A DNA stretch of 64,000 nucleotides from JBFMGD01 sp040751775. GTDB taxonomy: Bacteria > Bacillota > Dethiobacteria > DTU022. The position numbers and the translations under genes were made by a program. Position 1 is the first letter of the stretch. Each line of letters starts with the position of its first letter. The DNA lies in NCBI GenBank assembly GCA_040751775.1, contig JBFMGD010000002.1, forward strand, positions 1-64,000, read 5' to 3'. Below are positions 8,778 to 17,445 of this stretch, piece after piece. The notes under the pieces were generated by a model that was given only the letters and a program-made list of their open reading frames with translations, was not told the origin of the DNA and made no database searches.

Positions 8778-9458
8778 ATGATTATCGCCGATCGCAAGCC
8801 GCTCGATCAGATTAAAGAGATGCTTGCGCCGTATAAACGTGTCTGCGTGCTGGGTTGCGGTACCTGTGTCACCGTATGCATGGCGGGCGGTCAGAAGGAA
8901 GCGGAAGAACTGGCCGCGCTGATCCGGATCCAGCGGAAGCAGGATCAGCAGGATGCGGTAGTCGAGGCGTTTACCATCGAGCGCCAGTGCGAGTTTGAGT
9001 TTATCGATCAAGTTTTGGACCGCTTAAAAGAATTTGATGTGGTCTTATCGCTGGCCTGTGGAGTCGGTCTTCAGACCATGGTGGAACATGTGCCTGATCT
9101 GCTGGTCTTACCCGGCCTCAATACCAAGGCGATGGGTTATCCCGTGGAGCAGGGCGTCTGGGTGGAGCGCTGCCTGGGCTGCGGCGATTGCGTGCTGCAC
9201 CTCACTCAGGGCATTTGCCCGATTACCCGCTGTGCCAAGAGCCTGTTGAACGGTCCCTGTGGCGGTTCCGCGGAAGGAAAATGTGAAATCAGCAAGGACA
9301 CCGATTGCGCCTGGCACCTGATTCACGACCGCCTGGTTAAATTGGGACGGCTATCGGTGCTGGCGGAGATCCAACCTCCGAAGGACTGGTCTTCCTCTCA
9401 CCATGGAGGCCCGAGAACCATAGTAAGGGAGGATGTTAAACTTGATCGCGGGGAGTAA
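8778..9458 (+). CDS. metV: Methylene-THF reductase-associated zinc/Fe-S protein MetV
   Basis: A 226-residue protein of the MTHFR C-terminal-domain family (MetV), the partner of MetF in acetogens. It has an N-terminal cysteine group C23, C27, C30, C34 and C71, and a C-terminal group C132, C135, C138, C147, C152, C161 and C169, including CLGCGDC and LLNGPCGG. These fit metal or Fe-S cluster binding. In known acetogens MetV connects MetF to electron donors. Its gene overlaps the start of metF by 17 bases, which suggests translational coupling. No hdrABC or mvhD genes lie next to it, so the electron donor is not shown by this window. Confidence 0.88.
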   Translation: MIIADRKPLDQIKEMLAPYKRVCVLGCGTCVTVCMAGGQKEAEELAALIRIQRKQDQQDAVVEAFTIERQCEFEFIDQVLDRLKEFDVVLSLACGVGLQTMVEHVPDLLVLPGLNTKAMGYPVEQGVWVERCLGCGDCVLHLTQGICPITRCAKSLLNGPCGGSAEGKCEISKDTDCAWHLIHDRLVKLGRLSVLAEIQPPKDWSSSHHGGPRTIVREDVKLDRGE

Positions 9459-10362
9459 ATTAGAAAAGGTAATCGCCAGCGGACAATTTGCGGTAACGGG
9501 AGAGTTGGGCCCGCCGAAAAGCGCGGATATTACCCAGCTGAAACACCATGCTCACGAAATGCGCAACCACGTGGAAGCTTATAACCTGACCGATAACCAA
9601 ACCGCGATCGTGCGCACTTCCAGCATCGCTTGCGGTGCCGTATTAATCCAGATGGGTCTGGAACCGGTAATCCAGATGACGGTGCGCGACCGGAACCGGA
9701 TCTGCCTGCAGAGCGACCTGCTCGGGGCGGTAGCGTTGGGTGTGAAAAACGTGCTTTGCCTCTCCGGCGACCATCAGAAATTCGGCAACGAGCCGGGCGC
9801 CAAGGGAGTCTTTGACATTGATTCGATGCAGCTGATCCAGACGCTTAAAAATATGCGAGATCAGGGCAAATTTATCGGCGGAGAGGAACTCGAACACCCG
9901 CTGGAGAAAATTTTCATCGGCGCTGTGGCCAACCCCTTTGCCGATCCCTTTGAATACAGGGTTGACCGGCTGGAGAAGAAGATCAATGCCGGCGTGAACT
10001 TCATCCAGACCCAGTGTATCTTCGACATTGAACGCTTCAAAAAGTGGATGGAGATGGTGCGCGAACGCGGCCTGCACAAGAAAGTAGCGATCCTGGGCGG
10101 GGTTACCCCGATTAAATCCCTCGGTGCAGCCAAATATATGAAGAACAATGTTTCAGGGATCACCATTCCCGATGAAATCATCACCCGCCTGCAGGGTGCC
10201 GAGAAGAAGAAAGAAGAAGGCTTGAAGATCTGTATTGAGACCATCCAGCAACTGAAAGAGATTGAAGGCGTAGCCGGCGTGCACGTCATGGCCATCGCCT
10301 GGGAAGAAGTAGTGCCGGAAATTGTGGAGCGGGCCGGCCTTTACCCCCGCCCCGCGCTCTAG
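9442..10362 (+). CDS. metF: 5,10-methylenetetrahydrofolate reductase
   Basis: A 306-residue TIM-barrel flavoprotein that reduces methylene-THF to methyl-THF, the substrate of AcsE. Typical parts are FAVTGELGPPK near the N terminus, NLTDNQ, the CLSGDH strand and the FIQTQCIFDIERF segment. The TTG at 9442 is chosen: AAGGGAGG (9425-9432) then has a nine-base spacing, whereas the in-frame ATG at 9433 directly abuts the site. The gene is the last of the acs operon and is followed by a clear terminator. It completes the methyl branch step from methylene-THF. Confidence 0.92.
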   Translation: MIAGSKLEKVIASGQFAVTGELGPPKSADITQLKHHAHEMRNHVEAYNLTDNQTAIVRTSSIACGAVLIQMGLEPVIQMTVRDRNRICLQSDLLGAVALGVKNVLCLSGDHQKFGNEPGAKGVFDIDSMQLIQTLKNMRDQGKFIGGEELEHPLEKIFIGAVANPFADPFEYRVDRLEKKINAGVNFIQTQCIFDIERFKKWMEMVRERGLHKKVAILGGVTPIKSLGAAKYMKNNVSGITIPDEIITRLQGAEKKKEEGLKICIETIQQLKEIEGVAGVHVMAIAWEEVVPEIVERAGLYPRPAL

Positions 10363-10427
10363 CATGAGACCAAGGGTCCGTTCTTACGCCTCAACCGAGC
10401 TATTCAGATCAAAATATTCGCAGCATC

Positions 10428-10455
10428 AACAGGCCGCCCGGGGGGCCTGTTTTTC
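10428..10455 (+). terminator. Rho-independent terminator of the acs operon
   Basis: AACAGGCC (10428-10435) pairs with GGCCTGTT (10444-10451) and is followed by a T-rich run TTTCTTTTC. It lies 65 bases after the metF stop. Confidence 0.85.
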
Positions 10456-10547
10456 TTTTCTGGAGCCTGAAGCCGGAAGCAAAGCCGGCATGAAAGAACG
10501 GTTAAGTGACTGCATAGTCTATTTTAAAGTAAAATTGGAGGTGGCAT

Positions 10548-11729
10548 ATGTCTAAACAAAAGCAAGTAGTGATCGTCAGCGGGGCGCGTACCCCGATCGG
10601 TGATTTCGGCGGCGCCTTCAAGGATGTACCTGGTTTGGAGTTGGGCCGGATTGTTGTTGAAGAAGCAATCAAGCGGGCCGCCGTGCCCAAGGAGCAGGTT
10701 GAGGAGGTTATCTTCGGTAACTGCAGCCAGCGATCGGATGAACCGAACATCGCCCGCTGTATCGCCTTAAAGGCCGGTTTGCCCAATGAAACCACCGGCT
10801 TTACCATTCAGCGCCAGTGCAGTTCCGGCATGCAGGCGATCGCTTCGGCATATCAAGAAATTGTGCTGGGTGATGCCGATATCGTTGTGGCCGGCGGGGT
10901 TGAATCGATGAGTTCGGCGCCGTATTTGTTAAAGAGCGCCCGTTGGGGGCAGCGGTTGCAGCACGGCGAGATGACCGATTCACTTTGGGAGATGCTGATG
11001 GACCCGTTTCACAAAATTATGATGGGTGAGACAGCGGAGCGGCTAGCCGATAAGTATGCGATCACCCGTGACGAGCAAGATCAGATTGCGCTGCGCAGCC
11101 ATGCCAACGCCGTCGCGGCAATCGACAGCGGCTATTTTATTGATGAAATTGTTCCTGTACTGATTAAGACCCGTAAAGGTGAAGTGACCGTGGCGGTCGA
11201 TGAACATCCGCGGCGTGATATTTCCCGGGAAAGCCTGGCTACTTTAAAGCCGGTTTTCCGCAAAGACGGCACTGTTACCGCCGGCAACGCCTCGGGATTG
11301 AACGACGGCGCCGCTGCGGTTGTGGTCATGTCCGCCGAAAGAGCAGCCGCTATGGGCTTGACGCCGCTGGCGCGGATCGTATCATATGCCTGGGCCGGGG
11401 TAGAACCGGATCTGATGGGTTATGGGCCGGTACCGGCCACCCGGAAAGCCCTGCACAAAGCCGGTTTAAAGTTGGACCAGATTGAGTTGATCGAGGTAAA
11501 CGAAGCTTTTGCGGCCCAGTACCTGGCCTGTGAGAAACTTCTAGAGCTTAACCGGGAAATTGTCAATGTAAACGGCAGTGGAGTAGGATTGGGGCACCCC
11601 GTGGGTTGTACCGGTACCCGTATTGTGATTACTTTACTTCACGAAATGGCTCGCCGCGGGTTGAAGCTGGGGCTGGCCACCCTATGCGTGGGGGGCGGCA
11701 TGGGTATGGCCATGATTGTTGAGAGGTGA
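10548..11729 (+). CDS. thlA: Acetyl-CoA acetyltransferase (thiolase)
   Basis: A 393-residue type II thiolase that condenses two acetyl-CoA to acetoacetyl-CoA, or cleaves it. The catalytic residues are C91 (in QRQCSSGM), H350 (in GHPVGCTG) and C380 (in CVGGGMG), with normal family spacing and length. A GGAGGTGG site precedes the ATG. It starts a three-gene group with crotonase and 3-hydroxybutyryl-CoA dehydrogenase. Whether the group acts in butyrate oxidation, butyrate formation or another acyl-CoA path cannot be decided here, since no butyryl-CoA dehydrogenase or Etf genes follow. Confidence 0.93.
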   Translation: MSKQKQVVIVSGARTPIGDFGGAFKDVPGLELGRIVVEEAIKRAAVPKEQVEEVIFGNCSQRSDEPNIARCIALKAGLPNETTGFTIQRQCSSGMQAIASAYQEIVLGDADIVVAGGVESMSSAPYLLKSARWGQRLQHGEMTDSLWEMLMDPFHKIMMGETAERLADKYAITRDEQDQIALRSHANAVAAIDSGYFIDEIVPVLIKTRKGEVTVAVDEHPRRDISRESLATLKPVFRKDGTVTAGNASGLNDGAAAVVVMSAERAAAMGLTPLARIVSYAWAGVEPDLMGYGPVPATRKALHKAGLKLDQIELIEVNEAFAAQYLACEKLLELNREIVNVNGSGVGLGHPVGCTGTRIVITLLHEMARRGLKLGLATLCVGGGMGMAMIVER

Positions 11730-11796
11730 GGCGATAAGGCGTAGAAACCGGAATTAAGTGTTCAAAAATGATTATTTTTACTGAGGGGGTTAATAA

Positions 11797-12573
11797 ATGG
11801 CAGAGTTGGTTCAATTGGCACGCGAAGATCGTCTGGTTGTGGTAACAATTAATCACCCGCCGGTGAACGCTCTTAACAAGCAGGTTATGGCAGAGCTGGA
11901 GTCTGTTTTTGAGAAGTTGGCCGGTGATACTACAGTCGGTGCTGTGATTATTACCGGGGCGGGTGAGAAAGCCTTTGTGGCCGGCGCCGATATCAGCGAA
12001 TTTCCTACTCTGAACAGCGCCAACGGCGAAAAGTTGAGCCGCAGAGGCCAGTTGATCTTTCAACAGATAGCCGATTTCCATGCTCCCGTGATCGCCGCCG
12101 TAAACGGCTTTGCTTTAGGCGGCGGCCTTGAACTGGCCCTGGCCTGCGATATCCGGGTCGTTTCGGAGAATGCAAAAGTCGGTGTTCCCGAGGTTACATT
12201 GGGGATCTTTCCCGGTTACGGCGGCACGCAGCGCCTGCCCCGGATGATTGCGCCGGGTAAAGCGAAGGAACTAATTTACAGCGGCGAGATGATCGATGCC
12301 GCCGAAGCATACCGGATCGGCCTTGCTGAACACTTAACAGCGCCCGGCGAAGCTGTGGCCAAAGCCCGGGAGATAGCCGGTAAAATATTAAAACGCGGTC
12401 CCGTAGCGGTCCGCCTGGCCAAGCAAGCCGTGAACAGGGGTCTTGATCAGACATTGGAGGATGGCCAGAAGACTGAAGCAGCCTTGTTCGCGCAGCTCTG
12501 TGACACTGAAGATCAAAAAGAAGGAGCCAAAGCATTTCTGGAGAAGCGGCCGCCGGTTTATAAAGGAAAATAA
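11797..12573 (+). CDS. crt: Enoyl-CoA hydratase / crotonase
   Basis: A 258-residue crotonase-fold enzyme that interconverts crotonyl-CoA and 3-hydroxybutyryl-CoA. The two catalytic glutamates are seen as E112 (GGGLELALACD) and E132 (GVPEVTLGIFPG), 20 residues apart as in known hydratases. The oxyanion-hole segment AFVAGADISEF lies at about 59-69. An ACTGAGGGGG site precedes the ATG. It lies 67 bases after the thiolase gene and 22 bases before hbd, in the same direction, so one mRNA is likely. Presence of both glutamates argues for a true hydratase. Confidence 0.92.
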   Translation: MAELVQLAREDRLVVVTINHPPVNALNKQVMAELESVFEKLAGDTTVGAVIITGAGEKAFVAGADISEFPTLNSANGEKLSRRGQLIFQQIADFHAPVIAAVNGFALGGGLELALACDIRVVSENAKVGVPEVTLGIFPGYGGTQRLPRMIAPGKAKELIYSGEMIDAAEAYRIGLAEHLTAPGEAVAKAREIAGKILKRGPVAVRLAKQAVNRGLDQTLEDGQKTEAALFAQLCDTEDQKEGAKAFLEKRPPVYKGK

Positions 12574-12595
12574 AACAAAAAAGGGGCGATTGTTA

Positions 12596-13444
12596 ATGAA
12601 CGTCAAAACTATCGGCGTGATCGGCGCCGGGACGATGGGCAACGGTATTGCCCAGGTCGCCGCCGCAGCCGGGTTCAACGTAATCATGCGCGACCTGGAA
12701 GAGACATTTGTCCAGCGCGGCCTGGATTCGGTTAAGAAAAATCTAAGCCGTGCCGTTGAAAAAGGAAAGATGGGCCAGGCGGATGCCGATGCGGTTATGG
12801 CCCGGTTGCACGGTACTGTCGAGTTGGCGGACTTAAAAGATGTTGATCTGGTCATAGAAGCTGTTGTCGAAAACATGCCGCTTAAGAAAAAACTTTATGC
12901 GGAGCTGGATCAGGTATGCAAACCGGAAGCGGTTTTCGCCTCCAATACTTCAGGACTGAGCATTACTGAAATGGCTTCGGCTACAGGCCGGCCCGGTAAA
13001 GTTGTTGGGATGCACTTCTTTAACCCGGTTCCGGTTATGAAGCTGGTGGAAGTAATTAAGGGTGCCGAAACCGCGGCAGAAACCTATCAGCTGGCTGTCG
13101 AACTGTCCCGTAAGCTGGGTAAGGAACCGATATCGGTTAGTGAGGCTCCCCTTTTTGTGGTTAACCGTATTCTGGTACCGATGATCAATGAAGCCGCTTT
13201 TGTGCTTATGGAAGGTATCGCCAGCGCCGAAGACATTGATCGCGGCATGGTCTTGGGCGCGAATCATCCGATTGGACCCCTGGCCCTGGCCGACCTGGTA
13301 GGCCTGGACGTACTCCTGGCGGTTATGGACACTTTGTATCATGAAACTCAGGACAGTAAGTATCGCAGCTGCCCGCTGATTCGCAAACTGGTGCGGGCGG
13401 GATATCTCGGACGTAAGTCCGGCCGCGGATTCTACTCTTATTAG
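12596..13444 (+). CDS. hbd: 3-hydroxybutyryl-CoA dehydrogenase
   Basis: A 282-residue NAD(P)-dependent dehydrogenase converting acetoacetyl-CoA and 3-hydroxybutyryl-CoA. The Rossmann motif VIGAGTMGNGIAQ lies at 8-20, and the catalytic pair H140 (GMHFFNP) and E152 is present with the usual 12-residue spacing. The ATG at 12596 is chosen over an upstream in-frame ATG at 12443 because that extension would run through the end of crt in another frame, and the family starts just before the Rossmann motif. The ribosome binding site (AAGGGGC) is modest. It ends the thl-crt-hbd group. Confidence 0.93.
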   Translation: MNVKTIGVIGAGTMGNGIAQVAAAAGFNVIMRDLEETFVQRGLDSVKKNLSRAVEKGKMGQADADAVMARLHGTVELADLKDVDLVIEAVVENMPLKKKLYAELDQVCKPEAVFASNTSGLSITEMASATGRPGKVVGMHFFNPVPVMKLVEVIKGAETAAETYQLAVELSRKLGKEPISVSEAPLFVVNRILVPMINEAAFVLMEGIASAEDIDRGMVLGANHPIGPLALADLVGLDVLLAVMDTLYHETQDSKYRSCPLIRKLVRAGYLGRKSGRGFYSY

Positions 13445-13514
13445 GATTCAACCAATAACACTTGTTTCATCACTTGATTGTTGAGCGGCATGCGATTGAG
13501 ATATAAGGCGAGGA

Positions 13515-13540
13515 GACAGACCTGCAAGCACAGGTCTGTC
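13515..13540. repeat. Palindromic hairpin element A
   Basis: GACAGACCTG (13515-13524) and CAGGTCTGTC (13531-13540) form a perfect ten-pair stem with a six-base loop. It is followed by CCTATTG, not by a T-run, so it is not a standard terminator. It lies in the 294-base gap between hbd and the penicillin acylase gene. Confidence 0.6.
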
Positions 13541-13567
13541 CCTATTGTCTGCAGGCGCTAGTCAGGC

Positions 13568-13635
13568 GAACCAAGGGCTAATGCGGGCCATATGAGATCA
13601 TTTGCAGGGGTACGGTATGCCGTGCCCCTTGGTTC
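13568..13635. repeat. Palindromic hairpin element B (GGGGCACGG type)
   Basis: GGGGTACGG (13607-13615) pairs with CCGTGCCCC (13620-13628) with one G-T pair and a TATG loop. An outer pair, GAACCAAGGG (13568-13577) with CCCTTGGTTC (13626-13635), competes for part of the right arm. The same GGGGCACGG word in palindromic form is found after rplL (38611-38640), and a half copy at 18715-18724, so this looks like a dispersed REP-like repeat. The rest of the 294-base gap shows no gene. Confidence 0.6.
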
Positions 13636-13738
13636 TGGAAATTGACCTGAAATATTAACTGATTTATCTATTTTCCCCCATAAAATAACAGGGATATTAG
13701 TATATTTGCAGAATATTTATGCTATATCTTAATAATAT

Positions 13739-16153
13739 ATGGGGGTGATTTTTCTGCGCCGGAATTGGTGGAAAATCTTGTTGCTGATTGTGATGGTCTT
13801 GCTTCTGGCTGCGGTTATTGCGGTCTACTTTCTCAGCCGCCGGGGCTTGCCCAGGGCACAAGGGATGGTTTCGGCAGAAGTGGGTGCGGCGGTGGAAATT
13901 TACCGGGATGAGTACGGTGTGCCGCATATTATCGCGCAGAATATGGAAGATCTCTGCTTCGCCCAGGGCTACGTGCAGGCCCAGGACCGGCTCTGGCAGA
14001 TGGATCTGTCCCGGCGCGGTGTCGGCGGCCGGTTGTCGGAAATACTGGGTGAGAGTTTTGTTGATACCGATCGCTTTACCTTGACTGTCGGTTTCTACCG
14101 GGCTGCCCGCGCCAGTTATGAGCAGCTCAACTCCGGTTCACAGGCGCTGTTGGAAGCTTATGCCCGGGGAGTAAACGCATTTATAGAGGATAACCGGGGT
14201 AAGCTTTCCCTGGAGTTTGTGCTGCTCGGTTATGAGCCCGAGCCGTGGAAACCGGTTGATTCAATGGCGATCGGTAAATATATGGCCTGGTACCTGGGCG
14301 GCAATATGAACACCGAACTATTTCTTAGCGCGTTGATCGAACAGGTTGGTGAAGAAATGGCCCTGGAGCTGTTTCCGGATTACCCGGAAACAGGGCCGGT
14401 GATCGTGCCTACAGTCGAACAAGAGAGCGCTTTTAAACCCGATGATGTGCCCGCCCTGATTAGGCTGTCACGCCTGGCTGAATTGAACGGCCGCGCCGCT
14501 TATGTTCCAGGCCTCGGCTCCAACAACTGGGTCGTTAGTGGCGCAAAAACAGTAGGCGGCGGCGCCATGCTGGCCAATGACATGCATCTCGGCATGGGGC
14601 TTCCTTCGATCTGGTATGCCAACCACCTGATCCTGGAAGGGGAATTTAACGCCACCGGGGTGATGTTTCCCGGCATTCCCGGGATCATTGTCGGGTTTAA
14701 CGATCATATTGCCTGGGGGGTTACCAATACCGGCCCTGACGTGCAGGATCTCTATTTGATCAAATTAAACCCGGCCAATCCGCACCAGTATCTCTACCAA
14801 GATCAGTACGTGGACGCCGAGGTAATCGTTGAAGAGCTCTGGGTGAAAGACGAGTCTGAACCCCGGCAAGTTGAGGTTGTGATTACCCGTCACGGGCCGA
14901 TTATCAGCGATGTTGCCGAACTCGATCAACCGATCAGCCTCTGCTGGACGGCGTTATCCCCGACGCGCGAATTGGAAGCGGTGCAGGGTTTCATGAAGGC
15001 GCAAAGCTGGGCTGAGTTCAGCGCGGCCCTGGAAAATTTTATGGCTCCCGCTCAGAATTTCGTCTATGCCGATCAGGAGGGCAACATTGCTTACCGGGCT
15101 AACGGGTTGATTCCGATCCGGCGCAACGGTTCCGGCTTGCTTCCTGTGGACGGCAGTACTGACGAATTTGAATGGGAAGGTTATATCCCCTGGGATGAAT
15201 TGCCGGCTCTTTATAATCCCCCGGAAGGAATCATTGTGACCGCCAACCACAGGGTGGTGGATGATGACTACCCGTACTTTATATCCTCCGAATGGGCGCC
15301 ACCTTACCGGGCTATGGCGATCCTGCGGGAGTTGGAAGGAAAAGAGCGTCTGTCCCTGGAAGACATGGTCCGCGCCCAAACCAGCTACTTTAATACGCAG
15401 GCTGAGCTGTTGGCCCCAATCATGATCGATACGCTGCTGCTTCTTTCCTCCCTAGACGAAGCGGAGCATAAAGCGTTGCTGCTTCTTGAGGAATACTCAA
15501 GGGAGCCGATCGATGATGCCGCTAACGCCGCTCCACTAATTTTCCACAGCCTTTACCTGAAACTGCTGGAGCACATTTTCGCCGATGAGTTGGGGGAAGA
15601 TATGTTTGAACGGCTCCTGCACAGCCGGGTTGTTACTAACTGTTTTGACCGGATGCTCAGTAGCGGCGAGTCAAGCTGGTTCAATAATGTCCATACCCCG
15701 CAGCAGGAAAAAAGAAGCGATATCATTGTATCCGCCTTTCGGGAAACTGTGCTCGAGTTAAAAGAGAGGCTCGGTCCGGATCCGGCGCGGTGGCAATGGG
15801 GTAACCTGCATACGATAACCTTAACTCATAATATGGGTTCGGTTAAACTCTTGGAAAGAGTATTTAACCGCGGTCCCTACACGATCGGGGGCAGCGGCAA
15901 TACGCCGGCTAACATGAGTTATCAACCTACTGAACCATTTAAAGTAACCCACTCCGCTCCCTGGCGCTATATGGTTGATTTAAATGGTCACACCGCCCTG
16001 GATATTCTATCCGGCGGTAATTCAGGGCATCCTTTCAGTGAACACTACAATGACCAGACCGACAAGTGGTTGGCCGGTGACTATAAAGAGATGATCTTTC
16101 AACCATCCGCGGTGCGGGCTTTGCCGGTTCAGTTTATTTTAACACCCCGCTGA
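13739..16153 (+). CDS. Penicillin acylase family (Ntn) amidohydrolase, membrane-anchored
   Basis: An 804-residue N-terminal-nucleophile hydrolase of the penicillin G acylase / acyl-homoserine-lactone acylase family. A basic N terminus and a hydrophobic segment at about 11-32 form a signal anchor or signal peptide, so it acts outside the membrane. The pro-segment leads to S261 in GLGSNNWVV, the expected autocleavage site and catalytic nucleophile of the beta chain. The motif LANDMHLGM follows it. The true substrate is unknown; amide bonds of acylated small molecules or peptides are likely. The ATG at 13739 has no clear upstream ribosome binding site. It is a single-gene unit with its own terminator. 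Confidence 0.85.
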   Translation: MGVIFLRRNWWKILLLIVMVLLLAAVIAVYFLSRRGLPRAQGMVSAEVGAAVEIYRDEYGVPHIIAQNMEDLCFAQGYVQAQDRLWQMDLSRRGVGGRLSEILGESFVDTDRFTLTVGFYRAARASYEQLNSGSQALLEAYARGVNAFIEDNRGKLSLEFVLLGYEPEPWKPVDSMAIGKYMAWYLGGNMNTELFLSALIEQVGEEMALELFPDYPETGPVIVPTVEQESAFKPDDVPALIRLSRLAELNGRAAYVPGLGSNNWVVSGAKTVGGGAMLANDMHLGMGLPSIWYANHLILEGEFNATGVMFPGIPGIIVGFNDHIAWGVTNTGPDVQDLYLIKLNPANPHQYLYQDQYVDAEVIVEELWVKDESEPRQVEVVITRHGPIISDVAELDQPISLCWTALSPTRELEAVQGFMKAQSWAEFSAALENFMAPAQNFVYADQEGNIAYRANGLIPIRRNGSGLLPVDGSTDEFEWEGYIPWDELPALYNPPEGIIVTANHRVVDDDYPYFISSEWAPPYRAMAILRELEGKERLSLEDMVRAQTSYFNTQAELLAPIMIDTLLLLSSLDEAEHKALLLLEEYSREPIDDAANAAPLIFHSLYLKLLEHIFADELGEDMFERLLHSRVVTNCFDRMLSSGESSWFNNVHTPQQEKRSDIIVSAFRETVLELKERLGPDPARWQWGNLHTITLTHNMGSVKLLERVFNRGPYTIGGSGNTPANMSYQPTEPFKVTHSAPWRYMVDLNGHTALDILSGGNSGHPFSEHYNDQTDKWLAGDYKEMIFQPSAVRALPVQFILTPR

Positions 16154-16167
16154 TTTATCTTGTTCGA

Positions 16168-16196
16168 GGGGCCTTTCACAGGAAAGGCCCCTTTTT
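16168..16196 (+). terminator. Rho-independent terminator
   Basis: GGGGCCTTTC (16168-16177) pairs perfectly with GAAAGGCCCC (16182-16191) and is followed by TTTTT. It ends the penicillin acylase gene. Confidence 0.92.
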
Positions 16197-16350
16197 GATC
16201 GTCTACGTATACTACAACAAGGGACAACCTTAAAATTGACCAAATACTACGCTAACCGTTTAATAAATCTGGCCGGTTCTCTTTCCAAGCGTCATTGGTT
16301 GTGTTACAGTAATTAATATGCTGTTTCAAATTAATAGATTGGAGTGCAAG

Positions 16351-17346
16351 ATGAAAAAACAGCTAATTCGCAACCTCAGAGTGGGGGATGAAGTTGAAAC
16401 TCAAGCCTTGATCCTGGAATGCAGCCGGGGTAATTTTACGGCGCCGCACCGGGCCGGTGAGTTTTTTTTAAAGTTGCTCCTGGGTGATGTCAGCGGCAGT
16501 ATTAAAGGAATCATGTGGGATGCAGCCCAGATAAAAGAACAAATTCAAAAAGGTGATGTCGTATTTTTACGCGGTGAAGTAAGCGATTATCACGGGCCCC
16601 AGGTTGTGATTAGCGACCTGCGCAGGTTGGATCCGGAAAAGGTAAACCGTGCTTTCTTCCAACCGGTTTCAGACCGTGATCCCAAGGAGATGCTGGCGGA
16701 GCTGAAAGAGATCATTGCCGGTGAGGTCAGGGAACCTCATCTGAAACTGCTGCTGCTGTCCTTATTTAATGATGCTCATTTTGTGCGGCGCTTTGCCATG
16801 GCCCCTGCCGCACGCACCATCCATCATAATTATATCAGCGGGCTTCTTGAGCATACCCTGGAGGTTATCTCCATTTGCCGCGATTTAGTCAAGCTCTACC
16901 CGGGACACCTGCAGTTGGATCTTTTAGTTACCGGGGCGGTTATGCACGACATCGGGAAAATCGAGGAGTATGACCTGGCCAGTTTAAATTTTGATTTTTC
17001 GGACCGGGGTAAACTGGTCGGGCATATCAGTATCGGCAAAGAGATATTGGATCAGAAAACGGCCCAAATTCCCGAATTTCCTGCCCGGTTGAAGCTGGAG
17101 TTGGAACACATGATCCTGACCCATCATGGCGCGCGTGAGTGGGGTTCTCCCGAAGTACCCAAAACTATCCACGCTTTTACTCTTTTCCATGCCGACCTGG
17201 TTAGCGCGCGGTTGAACCAGTTTATCAAGGTGATGGAGAAACATCCGCCCGGAACCGGCGATTGGACAGAATGGGATCGTTTCCTGGAACGCAGTGTTTA
17301 CCTGAAAGGTTTCAACGAGCCGGAACCTCTTGAGTCAACCCGGTAG
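16351..17346 (+). CDS. yhaM: YhaM-like 3'-5' exoribonuclease (OB-fold plus HD domain)
   Basis: A 331-residue protein with an OB-fold nucleic-acid-binding domain at about residues 10-95 and an HD hydrolase domain from about 155. HD ligands are seen at H158/H159, H168 (LLEHTLEV) and H199-D200 (VMHDIGK). This is the layout and length of the YhaM family of Firmicutes, which degrades short RNA or single-stranded DNA from the 3' end. The ATG at 16351 follows GGAG at a seven-base spacing and is preferred over an ATG at 16318. It is followed by a TPR/HTH gene 99 bases downstream. Confidence 0.85.
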   Translation: MKKQLIRNLRVGDEVETQALILECSRGNFTAPHRAGEFFLKLLLGDVSGSIKGIMWDAAQIKEQIQKGDVVFLRGEVSDYHGPQVVISDLRRLDPEKVNRAFFQPVSDRDPKEMLAELKEIIAGEVREPHLKLLLLSLFNDAHFVRRFAMAPAARTIHHNYISGLLEHTLEVISICRDLVKLYPGHLQLDLLVTGAVMHDIGKIEEYDLASLNFDFSDRGKLVGHISIGKEILDQKTAQIPEFPARLKLELEHMILTHHGAREWGSPEVPKTIHAFTLFHADLVSARLNQFIKVMEKHPPGTGDWTEWDRFLERSVYLKGFNEPEPLESTR

Positions 17347-17445
17347 GAGGGATTATTTTTCGCGGTTTAAGGAAGGATATTTGTTGTCACTTGGAGAAAC
17401 TGTATACCATAATCCAAGGCCTTAGCGTAATGGTGGTGAGTTTGA

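Noticed and set aside
10506..10535. Possible promoter just before the thiolase gene (GTGACT and TAAAAT)
   Set aside because: Transcription would begin at about 10542, too close to the ATG and downstream of the ribosome binding site.
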